A stretch of 64,000 nt of DNA from Gammaproteobacteria bacterium. GTDB lineage: Bacteria; Pseudomonadota; Gammaproteobacteria; JAABTG01. Made by a program: the position numbers and the translations under genes. Location: assembly GCA_034522055.1 (NCBI GenBank), contig JAXHLS010000006.1:62001-126000 (forward strand), given 5' to 3'. Of the stretch, positions 8,310 through 16,352 are shown piece by piece. Position 1 is the stretch's first letter. Each line of letters opens with the position of its first letter. The notes under the pieces were generated by a model, which saw only the letters and a list, made by a program, of their open reading frames with translations, made no database searches and was not told where the DNA came from.

Positions 8310-9053
8310 TCAGCGGTACTCTGGGTCGGGGGCATCGAAGCGGCAGCCGGCCTCCCAGGCCGAGCGCTGGTTGCCGTGGGCGGGGATGCCACCGGCCTCC
8401 TTCAGCATGCGCGCGAGGTGGAGCAGGTTCCAGGTCATGAAGGTGGTGTTGCGGTTGGTGAAGTCGTTCTCCGGCCCGCCGGAATCGGGGTCGCGATAGG
8501 AAGGGCCGGGGCCGGCCTCGCCGACCCAGGCGGCGTCGGCCTGGGGTGGCACGGTGTAGCCCAGGTGCTGCAGTGAGTACAGCAGGTTCATGGCGCAGTG
8601 CTTGGCGCCGTCCTCGTCGCCGGTGATGAGGCAGCCTCCCACCTTGCCGTAGGTGGCGTACTGGCCGGCGTCGTTGAGGTCGCCGGACTGGGCATAGAGT
8701 CGTTCCACCACCTTGGTCGCTACCGAGGATTTCTCTCCCAGCCAGATGGGTGTCGTGAGTACCAGGATGTCCGCCCGGCGTACCTTGTCGTAGAGTTGCG
8801 GCCAGTCATCGCGCTCCCAGCCGTGCTCGGTCATGTCGGGATAGACACCGGCGGCGATGTCGTGGTCCACCGGACGGATGAGTTCCGTCGCCACGCCGGC
8901 GCTGTCCATGATGGTGCGGCTGATGCGGATCAGCCCTTCGGTATGGGACATCTCCGGGGTCTTCTTGAGGGTGCAGTTGAGAAACATGGCCCGCAGCCCG
9001 GAAAAGTCCCAGGGGTGCTCATCACACCACTGCTGCTGGAGTTCGTTGAGCAT
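8310..9053 (-). CDS. flavodoxin-family / NADPH-dependent FMN reductase-like protein
   Basis: 247 residues. After an N-terminal extension (about 20 residues) the protein shows the flavodoxin fold start (LRAMFLNCTLKKTPEMSHTEG, with the FMN-phosphate loop), then ADILVLTTPIWLGEKSSVATKVVERL and YGKVGGCLITGDEDGAKH. It is likely a cytosolic FMN-dependent oxidoreductase with unknown substrate. It lies directly upstream of fumC on the same strand. Confidence 0.8.
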   Translation of the reverse strand: MLNELQQQWCDEHPWDFSGLRAMFLNCTLKKTPEMSHTEGLIRISRTIMDSAGVATELIRPVDHDIAAGVYPDMTEHGWERDDWPQLYDKVRRADILVLTTPIWLGEKSSVATKVVERLYAQSGDLNDAGQYATYGKVGGCLITGDEDGAKHCAMNLLYSLQHLGYTVPPQADAAWVGEAGPGPSYRDPDSGGPENDFTNRNTTFMTWNLLHLARMLKEAGGIPAHGNQRSAWEAGCRFDAPDPEYR

Positions 9054-9221
9054 GGTTCGATCCTCCCGATTGCCGGTAGTGAGGTTGCCTCGTTCCCCCT
9101 AGTGCTTCCGCGACCCTACGGCCCGCGCCGCCGGAGGCTCCTTCACATTTGATAAACTCCAAAGCCGCCCATCCAGTCAAGCATGAGACGCCGTGCGGCG
9201 TCGGTCCAGGAGAGCCCTGCC

Positions 9222-9287
9222 ATGGCCTTTCATCTTAAAAGCAAGGAATCGGTGAAGAAGGGCGTACGCCGCATCGCCCTCGGCTAA
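9222..9287 (+). pseudogene. N-terminal remnant of a CHAD-domain gene
   Basis: Twenty-one codons, MAFHLKSKESVKKGVRRIAL plus G, closely resembling the N-termini of CHAD-domain (polyphosphate-associated) proteins, ending at a TAA immediately before a large hairpin. The rest of the gene is absent. Confidence 0.45.
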
Positions 9288-9288
9288 A

Positions 9289-9346
9289 AAAAACGGTGTC
9301 AGGAACCGTTTCCCTCACAGCGGAAACGGTTCCTGACACCGTTTTT
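9289..9346. repeat. 25-bp perfect hairpin
   Basis: Left arm 9289-9313 and right arm 9322-9346 are exact reverse complements, with an 8-base loop and A5/T5 ends. The core GGTGTCAGGAACCGTTTCC resembles dispersed palindromes of gammaproteobacteria. It abuts the CHAD fragment, so it may mark an insertion or deletion scar, and it would also work as a bidirectional terminator. Confidence 0.7.
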
Positions 9347-9466
9347 CGGCGCGCACCTGCCCGGCCGTGCGGGTCGCTGGCCGGGCCCTGGAACGATCCG
9401 GGTCACCGCGGGTGGGTTGAGGAGAGGTATGCCGGACGTTTGCCGCCAGCCACCGGAGGATCGATC

Positions 9467-9691
9467 ATGGTCAGAGTACGCCATCAGGACCCCGCCGAGT
9501 TCGAGGGCGGCCACTCACGCTCCCCGCGCCGCGCTCCGCGCACCCGCGAGCGGGGCGGCTCCAAGAGCATGCACGAGGGCGTCGCCGTGTGGTGCGACTG
9601 CTGCAGCTGCGAGATGGAGCCCTACTGGGCCGAGGCGGCGGCGGAGATGGGCGTGGAACTGGTGAGTGACTACGAGGACGGGGAGGACTGA
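9467..9691 (+). CDS. hypothetical small Cys-containing protein
   Basis: 74 residues. The basic N-terminal half (RSPRRAPRTRERGGSKSMHE) is followed by WCDCCSCEMEPYWAEAAAEM and an acidic tail. The CDCCSC cluster could bind metal. The ATG follows GGAGG at good spacing. No family recognised; the frame extends upstream through the hairpin but that part looks non-coding. Confidence 0.5.
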   Translation: MVRVRHQDPAEFEGGHSRSPRRAPRTRERGGSKSMHEGVAVWCDCCSCEMEPYWAEAAAEMGVELVSDYEDGED

Positions 9692-9746
9692 GGCACGATC
9701 TGAGACATGGCCCAAGGCCGTGTTCGTTCATGGAACTAATCCTGAG

Positions 9747-9775
9747 CAGAATAGTCAGTTATTAAGAATATTCTG
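9747..9775. promoter_or_regulatory. inverted repeat upstream of 9794 gene
   Basis: CAGAATA (9747-9753) and TATTCTG (9769-9775), with an inner AGAATATTCT palindrome, sit about 20-45 bases before the start codon. Candidate operator; regulator unknown. Confidence 0.35.
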
Positions 9776-9793
9776 AAAAACCGGAGGTTTATC

Positions 9794-10243
9794 ATGAGCG
9801 GACTTATTGCTGACTTTCCCTACAACGGCGTGGTCACCGTCAACCGGGTGATCATCAGGCCGGAGTACACCGTGGACGATCTGCAGGAGCGGGTGGCCGA
9901 GCTGTGCGAGAACGTCAAGACCTACCACTCGGATACCGGCTTCGTGGGCGGTTTCGTGGCGCTGAACCGTGGCCAGATCTCCAACGAGGGTTCCACCATC
10001 GGCCAGCCGGTGGATGACGAACTCAAGGACCGCGAGGCCCTCATCGTCACCTTCTGGAACTCCTTCGAGGACCACGAGGCGTCCCATCGCAGCGAGACCT
10101 TCCAGCCCCTGTTCAGCAAGGTATTGGAGCTGTGCGAGAACGGTAACGAAGAGATCGCCTACGACATGCTGTGGTCGGGCAAGGCCTACAGCGCGGAGGA
10201 GGCGGCCGCGGCCCGCGAGGCCAAGGAGAAGTACGCCGCCTGA
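9794..10243 (+). CDS. conserved hypothetical protein, possible dimeric alpha-beta barrel
   Basis: 149 residues with no signal peptide. EALIVTFWNSFEDHEASHRSETFQPLFSKV is reminiscent of antibiotic-biosynthesis-monooxygenase-like (dimeric alpha-beta barrel) folds; this is inference. A strong GGAGGT lies 7 bases before the ATG. The AT-rich leader holds inverted CAGAATA / TATTCTG (9747-9775), a possible operator, and a GC-rich hairpin terminator follows. The gene is thus a well-formed monocistronic unit. Confidence 0.7.
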   Translation: MSGLIADFPYNGVVTVNRVIIRPEYTVDDLQERVAELCENVKTYHSDTGFVGGFVALNRGQISNEGSTIGQPVDDELKDREALIVTFWNSFEDHEASHRSETFQPLFSKVLELCENGNEEIAYDMLWSGKAYSAEEAAAAREAKEKYAA

Positions 10244-10269
10244 TGCCGGTGGCACAGGCAGTTGACAGA

Positions 10270-10289
10270 GCGGGGCCCGCGGGCCCCGC
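10270..10289 (+). terminator. GC-rich intrinsic terminator
   Basis: A 20-bp perfect palindrome GCGGGGCCCG/CGGGCCCCGC followed by TTT, 26 bases after the stop of the 9794 gene. Confidence 0.65.
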
Positions 10290-10297
10290 TTTGCATT

Positions 10298-10432
10298 TCA
10301 GCCCTCGATACAGACCACCAGCCGCAACCGCGCCACGCTGCGCGCCAGTCCGGCGGGGTCGGTGGCTTCCACCGCCGCCGACACGTCCTTGTAGGCCCCG
10401 GGGCCTCCTCGGCAGACGGCCAAATCCCAGGG
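10298..10432 (-). pseudogene. C-terminal remnant of an RtcB-type RNA ligase gene
   Basis: The minus strand reads GPGAYKDVSAAVEATDPAG and RLRLVVCIEG followed by a stop, resembling the RtcB C-terminus (AYK-D....V..L...V.VKG). No upstream part of the gene is present, since AsmA starts divergently at 10518. The final catalytic-region lysine is replaced (CIEG for VKG). Confidence 0.4.
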
Positions 10433-10517
10433 CGGGGCGGAATATGTCTGCTAGTCTCTTTCCTATGATATGGGTAATTCACCGGCAATGTCCGGCCGCC
10501 ACCCGAGAGGACTTGCC

Positions 10518-12458
10518 ATGAGCCGCCGTGGACTCATCATCGGCGGCGTCCTGGCCGTCGTGCTGCTGGCGGCCGCGGTCATAGGCTTGTGGCTGGCGGT
10601 GGATGCGGAACGTTACCGCGGTCGCCTGGTGGCGGCGGCGGAGCAGGCCGTCGGCCGGACGGTGACCATCGACGGCCCGCTGGAGTTCCGTATCCTTCCC
10701 TCTCCCCGCCTCGTCGTCAGGGGCGTGGGTCTGGCCAACACCGACTGGGGGTCGCGACCACAAATGCTGCGCATCGGACGCGTCGAGGCGGCGGTGGACC
10801 CCCTGGCCCTGATGGGCGGGCGAGTGGTGATCCGCTATCTCGATCTCGACGATACCGAGCTGCTGCTGGAGACATCGCCTCAGGGCCAGACCAACTGGCG
10901 CTTTCAGGGTGGTGGCCAGGAAGCAGGGCCGGCGGTGGCGCTGCAGGGCGACGTGACGGTGCGGGACTTCACCCTCATCTGGCGTGGCGCCGGCGGGCCC
11001 CTCGAGGTGATGGTCCGGCGCCTCGGGTTGACCGCCGCGGATCCCGGCGCCGCCCTGGAGCTGGACGGTGAAGCCGTCCTGCGGGGCGAGACCGTGAACT
11101 TTTCCGGCAGTCTCACGGATCTGGCGACCCTCACCGCCGGACGCGGGGTGGAACTGGACCTCGCCCTGGAGGCCCGCGACAGCGTGGTGGCGGTGGCCGG
11201 GCAGGTGGCGCGGCCGCTTGAGGCCGGCGGCCTCGAGCTGTCCCTGAAGGCCGCGGGGGAGGGCGTAGCCACCCTTTCGGCCCTCACGGATGCCGCCCTC
11301 CCAGCCATCGGTCCCTGGGAGGTGGAGGCGGAGGTCACGGATACCGACACCGGTCTGCGCCTCTCCGGCCTCCATGCCGGCCTGGCCGCTGGCTCCGTGA
11401 CGGGCGAGATGGAACTCTCCGGCGGCGGCCCTCGCCCGCGCCTCAGCGGGCGCCTGCAGGCCACCGGGTTGCGTCTGCCCGGGCCGGCCGGGGCCGGCGC
11501 AGCGCCGGGGAAGCGGTTGTTCGGCACCGAGCCGCTGCCCCTCGGCCCCCTCGCCCGGGTCGACTTGGCCCTCGATATCACCGCAAAGGACCTCGGCGTC
11601 GCCAGCGTGATCCTCCGCCGGTTGGCGGGCACGGTGTCTCTGGAGGCCGCCAGGCTGCGCCTGGCCGGCGTGGAGCTGGAGCTGGCGGACAGCGCCTTCG
11701 CAGGTGAGCTGGAACTGGACGGCGATGCCGAGCCGCCGGCCCTGTCCCTGCGCCTCGTCTCCGAGGCGCTGGACATGGCGCGTCTGCAGGAACTCATCGC
11801 CGGGCACCATTGGTTGCGGGCCAAGGGCCGCATGGAGGTGGACGTGACCGCGCGCGGGCGCACGCCGGCGGCCTTGGCCGCCAGTCTGGACGGTACCGTG
11901 CGCCTGCTGGTGGAGCAGGGCGAGGCCAGTACCGAGGACATCGATGCCATGGTGGGCGGGCTCACCAGGCTGGTGGGGACGCTGGTGGCTGCCGACAAGG
12001 AGCGCGCCACCCTCAACTGTGCCGTAGCCGACTTCGAGGTGGAGCAGGGCGTGGCCACCGCCCGCGTGCTGCTCGCCGACACCGAGCATTCGACGGTCTA
12101 TGGCGCGGGCACGGTGGACCTGGGCAAGGAGCGCCTCGACCTGCTGTTCACCCCCAAGCCCAAGGCCATCACCCTCAGCGTAGCGGTGCCGGTGGAAGTG
12201 GCGGGCCCGCTGATGGCCCCCAGCTACAACCTCGAGGAGATGGCGGTCACCCGCAAGGCGGTGGGAATCCTGGCGGCGTTGGGGATCATCTCCTTCCCTC
12301 CGGCCGCGCTGCTCGGTCTCGCCGAGCTGGGTACCGGGTCCGGGAACCCCTGCCTGGCCATCGCCCGGGAGCACGGCGAGAAGGCCGAGTCAGGGACCGG
12401 AAAGGGCGGTAATGCCCTCGACGCCCTGGGGGAGGGCCTGAGAGGCCTGTTCGAATGA
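10518..12458 (+). CDS. asmA: AsmA-family protein
   Basis: 646 residues. There is one N-terminal transmembrane segment (LIIGGVLAVVLLAAAVIGLWL), then the AsmA pattern RYRGRLVAAAEQAVGRTVTI and LVVRGVGLANTDWG. The C-terminal AsmA_2-like part includes MVGGLTRLVGTL and TSVYGAGTVDLGKE-type beta segments (STVYGAGTVDLGKERLDLLF). These proteins span the periplasm as bridge-like lipid-transfer or outer-membrane-biogenesis factors. The start at 10518 is supported by GAGAGG; an in-frame ATG further upstream overlaps the rtcB remnant. Confidence 0.88.
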   Translation: MSRRGLIIGGVLAVVLLAAAVIGLWLAVDAERYRGRLVAAAEQAVGRTVTIDGPLEFRILPSPRLVVRGVGLANTDWGSRPQMLRIGRVEAAVDPLALMGGRVVIRYLDLDDTELLLETSPQGQTNWRFQGGGQEAGPAVALQGDVTVRDFTLIWRGAGGPLEVMVRRLGLTAADPGAALELDGEAVLRGETVNFSGSLTDLATLTAGRGVELDLALEARDSVVAVAGQVARPLEAGGLELSLKAAGEGVATLSALTDAALPAIGPWEVEAEVTDTDTGLRLSGLHAGLAAGSVTGEMELSGGGPRPRLSGRLQATGLRLPGPAGAGAAPGKRLFGTEPLPLGPLARVDLALDITAKDLGVASVILRRLAGTVSLEAARLRLAGVELELADSAFAGELELDGDAEPPALSLRLVSEALDMARLQELIAGHHWLRAKGRMEVDVTARGRTPAALAASLDGTVRLLVEQGEASTEDIDAMVGGLTRLVGTLVAADKERATLNCAVADFEVEQGVATARVLLADTEHSTVYGAGTVDLGKERLDLLFTPKPKAITLSVAVPVEVAGPLMAPSYNLEEMAVTRKAVGILAALGIISFPPAALLGLAELGTGSGNPCLAIAREHGEKAESGTGKGGNALDALGEGLRGLFE

Positions 12459-12488
12459 TGAGGGAGACGGTTCGCTCCGGGCGAGGGG

Positions 12489-13076
12489 GTGGGATCCGGG
12501 GCCGGGATCGAAGCCCCGGGACGGGGGTCTTCGGGCGCCTCATGGCATGACCGCCGTCGCCCGCGCAGCCATTGCGAATTCTCATTGTCCGGCCGCCTGG
12601 CGCTCGCTGCCGAGGACCATGGCGTGCGGGTCTGCATCAGCCGCACCGGCATCGTCATGGGCCGTGGCGGCGGCGCCCTGGCGGGCCTGGCGCCCATGTT
12701 CAGGATGGGTGTGGGGGCCGTGGCCGGCCGCGGCGACCAGTGGGTGTCGTGGGTCCACATGGAGGACTTGCTCTGCATGTTCGAGGACTTCATGGCCGAC
12801 GACGCTCTGGCCGGCCCATTCAACAACACCGCCCCCAACCCGGTCACCAACCGCGACTTCTCCCGCGCCATCGGCCGTGTCCTCCACCGCCCGGTGTTGC
12901 TCAAGGCCCCGGCCTTCGCCATGCGCCTGGCCTACGGGGAGTTGGCTCACCGCGGCGAATTCTTCCGGCTCACCCAGCATGGTGGCTGGCAGCTGGAACT
13001 GCAGGGCATGTTCCTGGCCACCGCCGTGGCCCTGGTGCTGCTGGGGCCGGGTCGCTTCGCCGTCAACCGGCGCTGA
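12489..13076 (+). pseudogene. chimeric remnant: TIGR01777 epimerase C-part joined to DoxX C-part
   Basis: The frame contains VRVCISRTGIVMGRGGGALA, WVSWVHMEDLLCMF and FNNTAPNPVTNRDFSRAIGR, the middle-to-C-terminal part of YfcH/TIGR01777 sugar-nucleotide-epimerase-like proteins. At about residue 155 it switches to HGGWQLELQGMFLATAVALV and LLGPGRFAVN, like the C-terminus of a DoxX-family membrane protein. The Rossmann N-terminus (GxxGxxG) is missing. This is best explained by deletions joining two neighbouring genes. Whether anything is expressed is unknown. Confidence 0.6.
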
Positions 13077-13247
13077 AGGCGTGGCGCAAGGGCGGGCTGC
13101 GCGGTGGCCCTGAGGCGATCCCGTAGGGCCGATACGCCGCATGTGCGGCGGAACGAACTGACGGCCCTGCCGTCAACACTAATCTACAAAGCGAACCGTG
13201 GTGTCAGGGATCCACTCAAGTTTGAATGTCGGGATGAATCCCGACCT
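13077..13247. other. left flank of IS110 element with REP-like palindrome
   Basis: Non-coding. 13225-13247 contains GTCGGGATGAATCCCGAC, the same palindrome found in the 63.1-63.5 kb tandem repeats. Confidence 0.6.
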
Positions 13248-14546
13248 TGTATGTTGGAGTTATCTGGCATGTTAGGTTTTTTGCCAGACACCGGGGAAGC
13301 CGTCCCGACCTGGAGGCAGGAAGTTTCTGACCTCGCGCGTAGATGGGCTCCCCGCCTCATTGCCGATTTCGAGGAGTATCGGGAAGCCAGCCTGGCTGGA
13401 CTTCGTATCACAAGGTCGAACCGGCAAGAAATGCGAGGTCGGGGAACCGGTGATCAGTGTGACGCAACCGACCCCAGAAGGGAAAGGAGGAACAACGATG
13501 AGCGTTTATATCGGCATTGATGTCGCCGCACGCTCCTTCGACTTGCTCTGCCGTCGTGACGGCAAGAACAGTAAGGTCTACACCTTCCCACAGACTGCCC
13601 AAGGTCACGCCCAGGCGATCCGCAAGCTGCAGGCGCTGCAACCGGCGGGCATCGTGCTGGAGGCCACTGGCATCTACTACCTGGACCTCGCGCTGGCCCT
13701 GCACGAGGCCGGGCTGCCGGTGTCCGTGATCAACCCGCGCAGCTTCCGGCATTTCGCCGAAATTACGCTGCGCGGCAGTAAGACCGACCCGCTCGACACC
13801 GCCCTGTTGGCCGAATACGCCGAACGCATGACGCCTAGGCGCTGGACCCCGCCGCCATCGACCTATCGGGCCCTACGCGACTTCGGCCGGCATCTCAACC
13901 GCCTAATGGACGCGCGGACCCAGGCCAAGAACCACCTGCACGCCCTGAAGGCGCAACGGGGCACGCCAGCCCTGCTGATCGAGGATGCCGAGGAAAGCAT
14001 CGCTCAACTGGACCAACGCATCGAACGGGTGCAACAAGCGGCCCAGGACTTGATCCAGCAGACCCCCGAGCTGGCGCAACATCAGGCCCATCTCTGTGCC
14101 GCCACCGGCCTCGCGGCAGCCAGCAGCCTGGCTCTGCTGGCCGAGCTATCCACACTGCCCAGGGACCTGAAGGCCAAACAAGTCGCTCGTCATGCTGGGC
14201 TGGACGTGCGCCTGCATGAGTCGGGCTCTAGCGTCCATCGACCCGGGCGCCTAGCCAAGACCGGCAATGCCTACCTGCGTAGCGCCCTGTACATGCCAGC
14301 GATGGTGGCGATCGTGCATGACCCGTATGCCAAGGCGTTCTATAACGCTCTGGTGGCCCGGGGCAAAAAGCGGATCCAAGCCTTGTGCGCCGTCATGCGC
14401 AAGTACCTCACCGGAATCTGGGCCTGCATGCAGCATGATCAGCCTTTCGACTCCTCCAAGCTGTTTAGCGATCAGCATCTCCAAACCGCTTGACAGGAAA
14501 CGGAGTATCTACATGTGTGCCCAAGGAATGGGCGGTGGGGGTGTCG
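13248..14546 (+). mobile_element. IS110-family insertion sequence (inferred ends)
   Basis: One transposase gene preceded by about 250 non-coding bases. Ends are inferred, not proven: REP-type DNA is interrupted after CCCGACC on the left and resumes with TAGGTCGGGCTGTAGGTCGG on the right. IS110-family elements lack classic inverted repeats and target duplications, and several are known to insert in REP palindromes. The long 5' non-coding end is where IS110-group elements encode their bridge RNA. Confidence 0.65.
13498..14493 (+). CDS. IS110-family transposase (DEDD recombinase)
   Basis: 331 residues. The N-terminal DEDD (RuvC-like) domain shows YIGIDVAARSFDLLCRRDGK, VLEATGIYY and SKTDPLDTALLAEYAERM. 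The C-terminal Tnp_20 part shows ATGLAAASSLALLAELS, RHAGLDVRLHESGSSVHRPG and KTGNAYLRSALYMPAM with the conserved serine. Length is normal and no frameshift is seen, so it may be active. AAAGGAGG precedes the ATG. Confidence 0.92.
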   Translation: MSVYIGIDVAARSFDLLCRRDGKNSKVYTFPQTAQGHAQAIRKLQALQPAGIVLEATGIYYLDLALALHEAGLPVSVINPRSFRHFAEITLRGSKTDPLDTALLAEYAERMTPRRWTPPPSTYRALRDFGRHLNRLMDARTQAKNHLHALKAQRGTPALLIEDAEESIAQLDQRIERVQQAAQDLIQQTPELAQHQAHLCAATGLAAASSLALLAELSTLPRDLKAKQVARHAGLDVRLHESGSSVHRPGRLAKTGNAYLRSALYMPAMVAIVHDPYAKAFYNALVARGKKRIQALCAVMRKYLTGIWACMQHDQPFDSSKLFSDQHLQTA

Positions 14547-14583
14547 CGTAGGTCGGGCTGTAGGTCGGGCTTCAGCCCGACAC
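14547..14583. repeat. REP-like palindrome on the right flank of the IS110 element
   Basis: GGTCGGGCTTCAGCCCGAC-type palindrome preceded by TAGGTCGGGCTG, matching the units at 63.1-63.7 kb. Confidence 0.6.
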
Positions 14584-14635
14584 CCAACTTGGCGTTCGCC
14601 GTGAGCGCAACATTTACCCACAGATTCTGCGGACG

Positions 14636-15194
14636 AGCCAATCCATGCATGTCCACCGTTTCCCGAGCGCGATATCTCCAGTGAAACGGGTACGTTCAGT
14701 TCACGGCAGGACTGAACAATGGCTTTGGCGTCCTCGCGCCATTCGGCCTTGTCAAAGTCGATCGCGAGAAAATAGCAGCTGTTGTCCGGTAGGAGAGGAT
14801 AGATGCCGATCGTCTTATCGCCGGCAAGGTGTTTGTAGATGACCGCATCCGATACGGGTATCAGCACCCGATTGCCGCAATCGGCGCACTTGATTCGCGG
14901 CTTATCGCAGATTCCGGGACGCCACTCGTTACCGCACGCCGGGCCATAGCCTGACCTGCCAGTTGTCGCGTTTTCCCAGCGCACAGAGTGCACATCAGTG
15001 CGCCCCCGGAATAGGCGCCGAAACAGCGCGACCTTCTCCGCTGATGAGAGATTAAATGGCTCGGGTCGTGGTGGCTCCGACGCGGATGCACTCGCCGGTG
15101 TGCGACGCCAGTCTATGCGATGGGATTCGAGCAGGGTGATCAGGCGCGCGTTTTCGGCTCGTAGCCTTCTCAGCTCATCGGATTCGTTCGACAT
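14636..15194 (-). pseudogene. N-terminal remnant of an AEP-primase/helicase (TOTE-type) gene
   Basis: From 15194 the minus strand reads MSNESDELRRLRAENARLIT and continues about 186 residues that closely match the start of the intact 786-residue protein at 38554-40914. The zinc-binding-like cysteines (IKCADCGN) and the primase motif YFLAIDFDKAEW are kept. Homology ends just after SGNGGHAWI, where IS110-flank and REP-like DNA begins; the helicase part is gone. It may be the wreck of an earlier copy of the same defence locus. Confidence 0.75.
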
Positions 15195-15321
15195 CGAATT
15201 GGATTGCTTACCTGGAAATCGAAACGTTCGCGAACACCTTGATATGAATCCCCTGCCCCTAGGGTGTCAGCGACAAGGAGTCGTCTCAGTGGCGGGTTGG
15301 ACTTGGGGCACGCTTGTGCAT

Positions 15322-15729
15322 TCACGCCGATAACCAGTTCTCTACGCGCAGGGACGGCACGCGCTCGAATTCGCGCGTGTTTGCGGTGACAAGGGTCAGG
15401 TCGGCGGCCAGCGCGTGTGCGGCGATCAACAGATCGTTCGGGCCGATGGGGGTACCCTGCCGCGTGAGGTGGTGACGGATCTCTGCGTAGCGTTGATCTG
15501 CGTGCGCTTCCAGCGGCAGGATCTCCAGGGCGGATAGCAACAGGTCGACCCGTTCGGAAAGTTGTTTCGAATCCGATTTCGCTGCGCCGTAGCAGAGTTC
15601 CGCTGCCACGACGATGCTGGTGCAGATCGAATCCTCGCCGACCTCGGCGATCCGGCTGGCCACCTGGCCCTTTGGTCGTTGGACAAGGTCCGAGATGATG
15701 TTCGTGTCGAGCAGATAGCGGAGCGCCAT
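15322..15729 (-). CDS. vapC: VapC-type PIN-domain ribonuclease toxin
   Basis: 135 residues. PIN-domain acidic residues are visible in YLLDTNIISDLV, VVAAELCYGA and PIGPNDLLIAAHALA, and the fold ends with TLVTANTREFERVPSLRVENW. The family cleaves RNA, often initiator tRNA. The gene starts 3 bases after the antitoxin stop, in the usual antitoxin-toxin order. A near-copy of its last 19 codons lies at 18864-18921. Confidence 0.9.
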   Translation of the reverse strand: MALRYLLDTNIISDLVQRPKGQVASRIAEVGEDSICTSIVVAAELCYGAAKSDSKQLSERVDLLLSALEILPLEAHADQRYAEIRHHLTRQGTPIGPNDLLIAAHALAADLTLVTANTREFERVPSLRVENWLSA

Positions 15730-15732
15730 GCG

Positions 15733-15975
15733 CTATAGTTCCGCGTCGTCCAGGGGCGCCAGGTCTTCGTCGACGTCGGGGAAGGCCTCTTCCAATGGCT
15801 CCAGCGATGCCAGCATTGCCAGCAGCCGACCCTTGCGAACCGGCTCGATGATCAGGCGGTCGCCTTCTTTGCGCAGGATGGCCTCTTCCCCCTCCAGTTC
15901 GAACTCGCGGGGAATGCGCAAGGCCTGATTGCGGCCGTTGCGGAACAGTCTGACGTGTCGTTCAGCTTCAACCAT
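15733..15975 (-). CDS. vapB: VapB-type antitoxin (AbrB/SpoVT-like)
   Basis: 80 residues. The N-terminal swapped-hairpin AbrB DNA-binding domain reads ERHVRLFRNGRNQALRIPRE, followed by EGEEAILRKEGDRLIIEP. The acidic C-terminus (FPDVDEDLAPLDDAEL) should bind the toxin. It is first gene of the pair, with a palindrome immediately upstream. Confidence 0.88.
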   Translation of the reverse strand: MVEAERHVRLFRNGRNQALRIPREFELEGEEAILRKEGDRLIIEPVRKGRLLAMLASLEPLEEAFPDVDEDLAPLDDAEL

Positions 15976-15993
15976 GGCGCGAACTCCGTTCGA

Positions 15994-16015
15994 GGCATAT
16001 GCTTTAGCGTATGCC
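15994..16015. promoter_or_regulatory. VapBC operator palindrome
   Basis: GGCATATGCTT/TAGCGTATGCC is a 22-base imperfect palindrome (outer arms GGCATA/TATGCC perfect) about 19 bases upstream of vapB. VapB antitoxins autoregulate by binding such repeats. Confidence 0.6.
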
Positions 16016-16352
16016 GAGTCTCCTGGATCGTCAATTGCGATGGTCGGGACCGTCCAATGGCATTGCGGTTCAATTCGGCGCCGGCATGTCGACTTCGAGG
16101 CGAAATCTGGTCAGAAGACAAGCTGGGGGCGATCTCGTATTGTTCCGGACTCTTCTGGTGCCCGTTGCTGCACATTTGAGCCGTTCGACGATGAGCCAAA
16201 GGGGGGCGGCTACACCAGCAGCGCGTAGAAATAAGCGGTGCGGAGCGCCTGAAGACTTACTCCACGACATGCAATGTAGTCGGAAGGTCAAAAGTACCCG
16301 GAAACCCCGGTTCCAGTAAGTTTTCCCAGAGACTGGCGCCGGATTTAAAGGG
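16016..16352. other. intergenic region with dispersed repeat
   Basis: No gene seen. 16151-16195 (starting TCTTCTGGTGCCCGTTGCTG) is about 85 percent identical by eye to 29979-30019, so it is a dispersed sequence of unknown nature. Confidence 0.45.

Noticed and set aside
7127-8440. 437-residue plus-strand frame
   Set aside because: Antisense shadow of fumC with biased composition; fumC carries the family signature.
10479-12374. 631-residue minus-strand frame
   Set aside because: Shadow of asmA; His/Gly/Gln-rich with no domain pattern.
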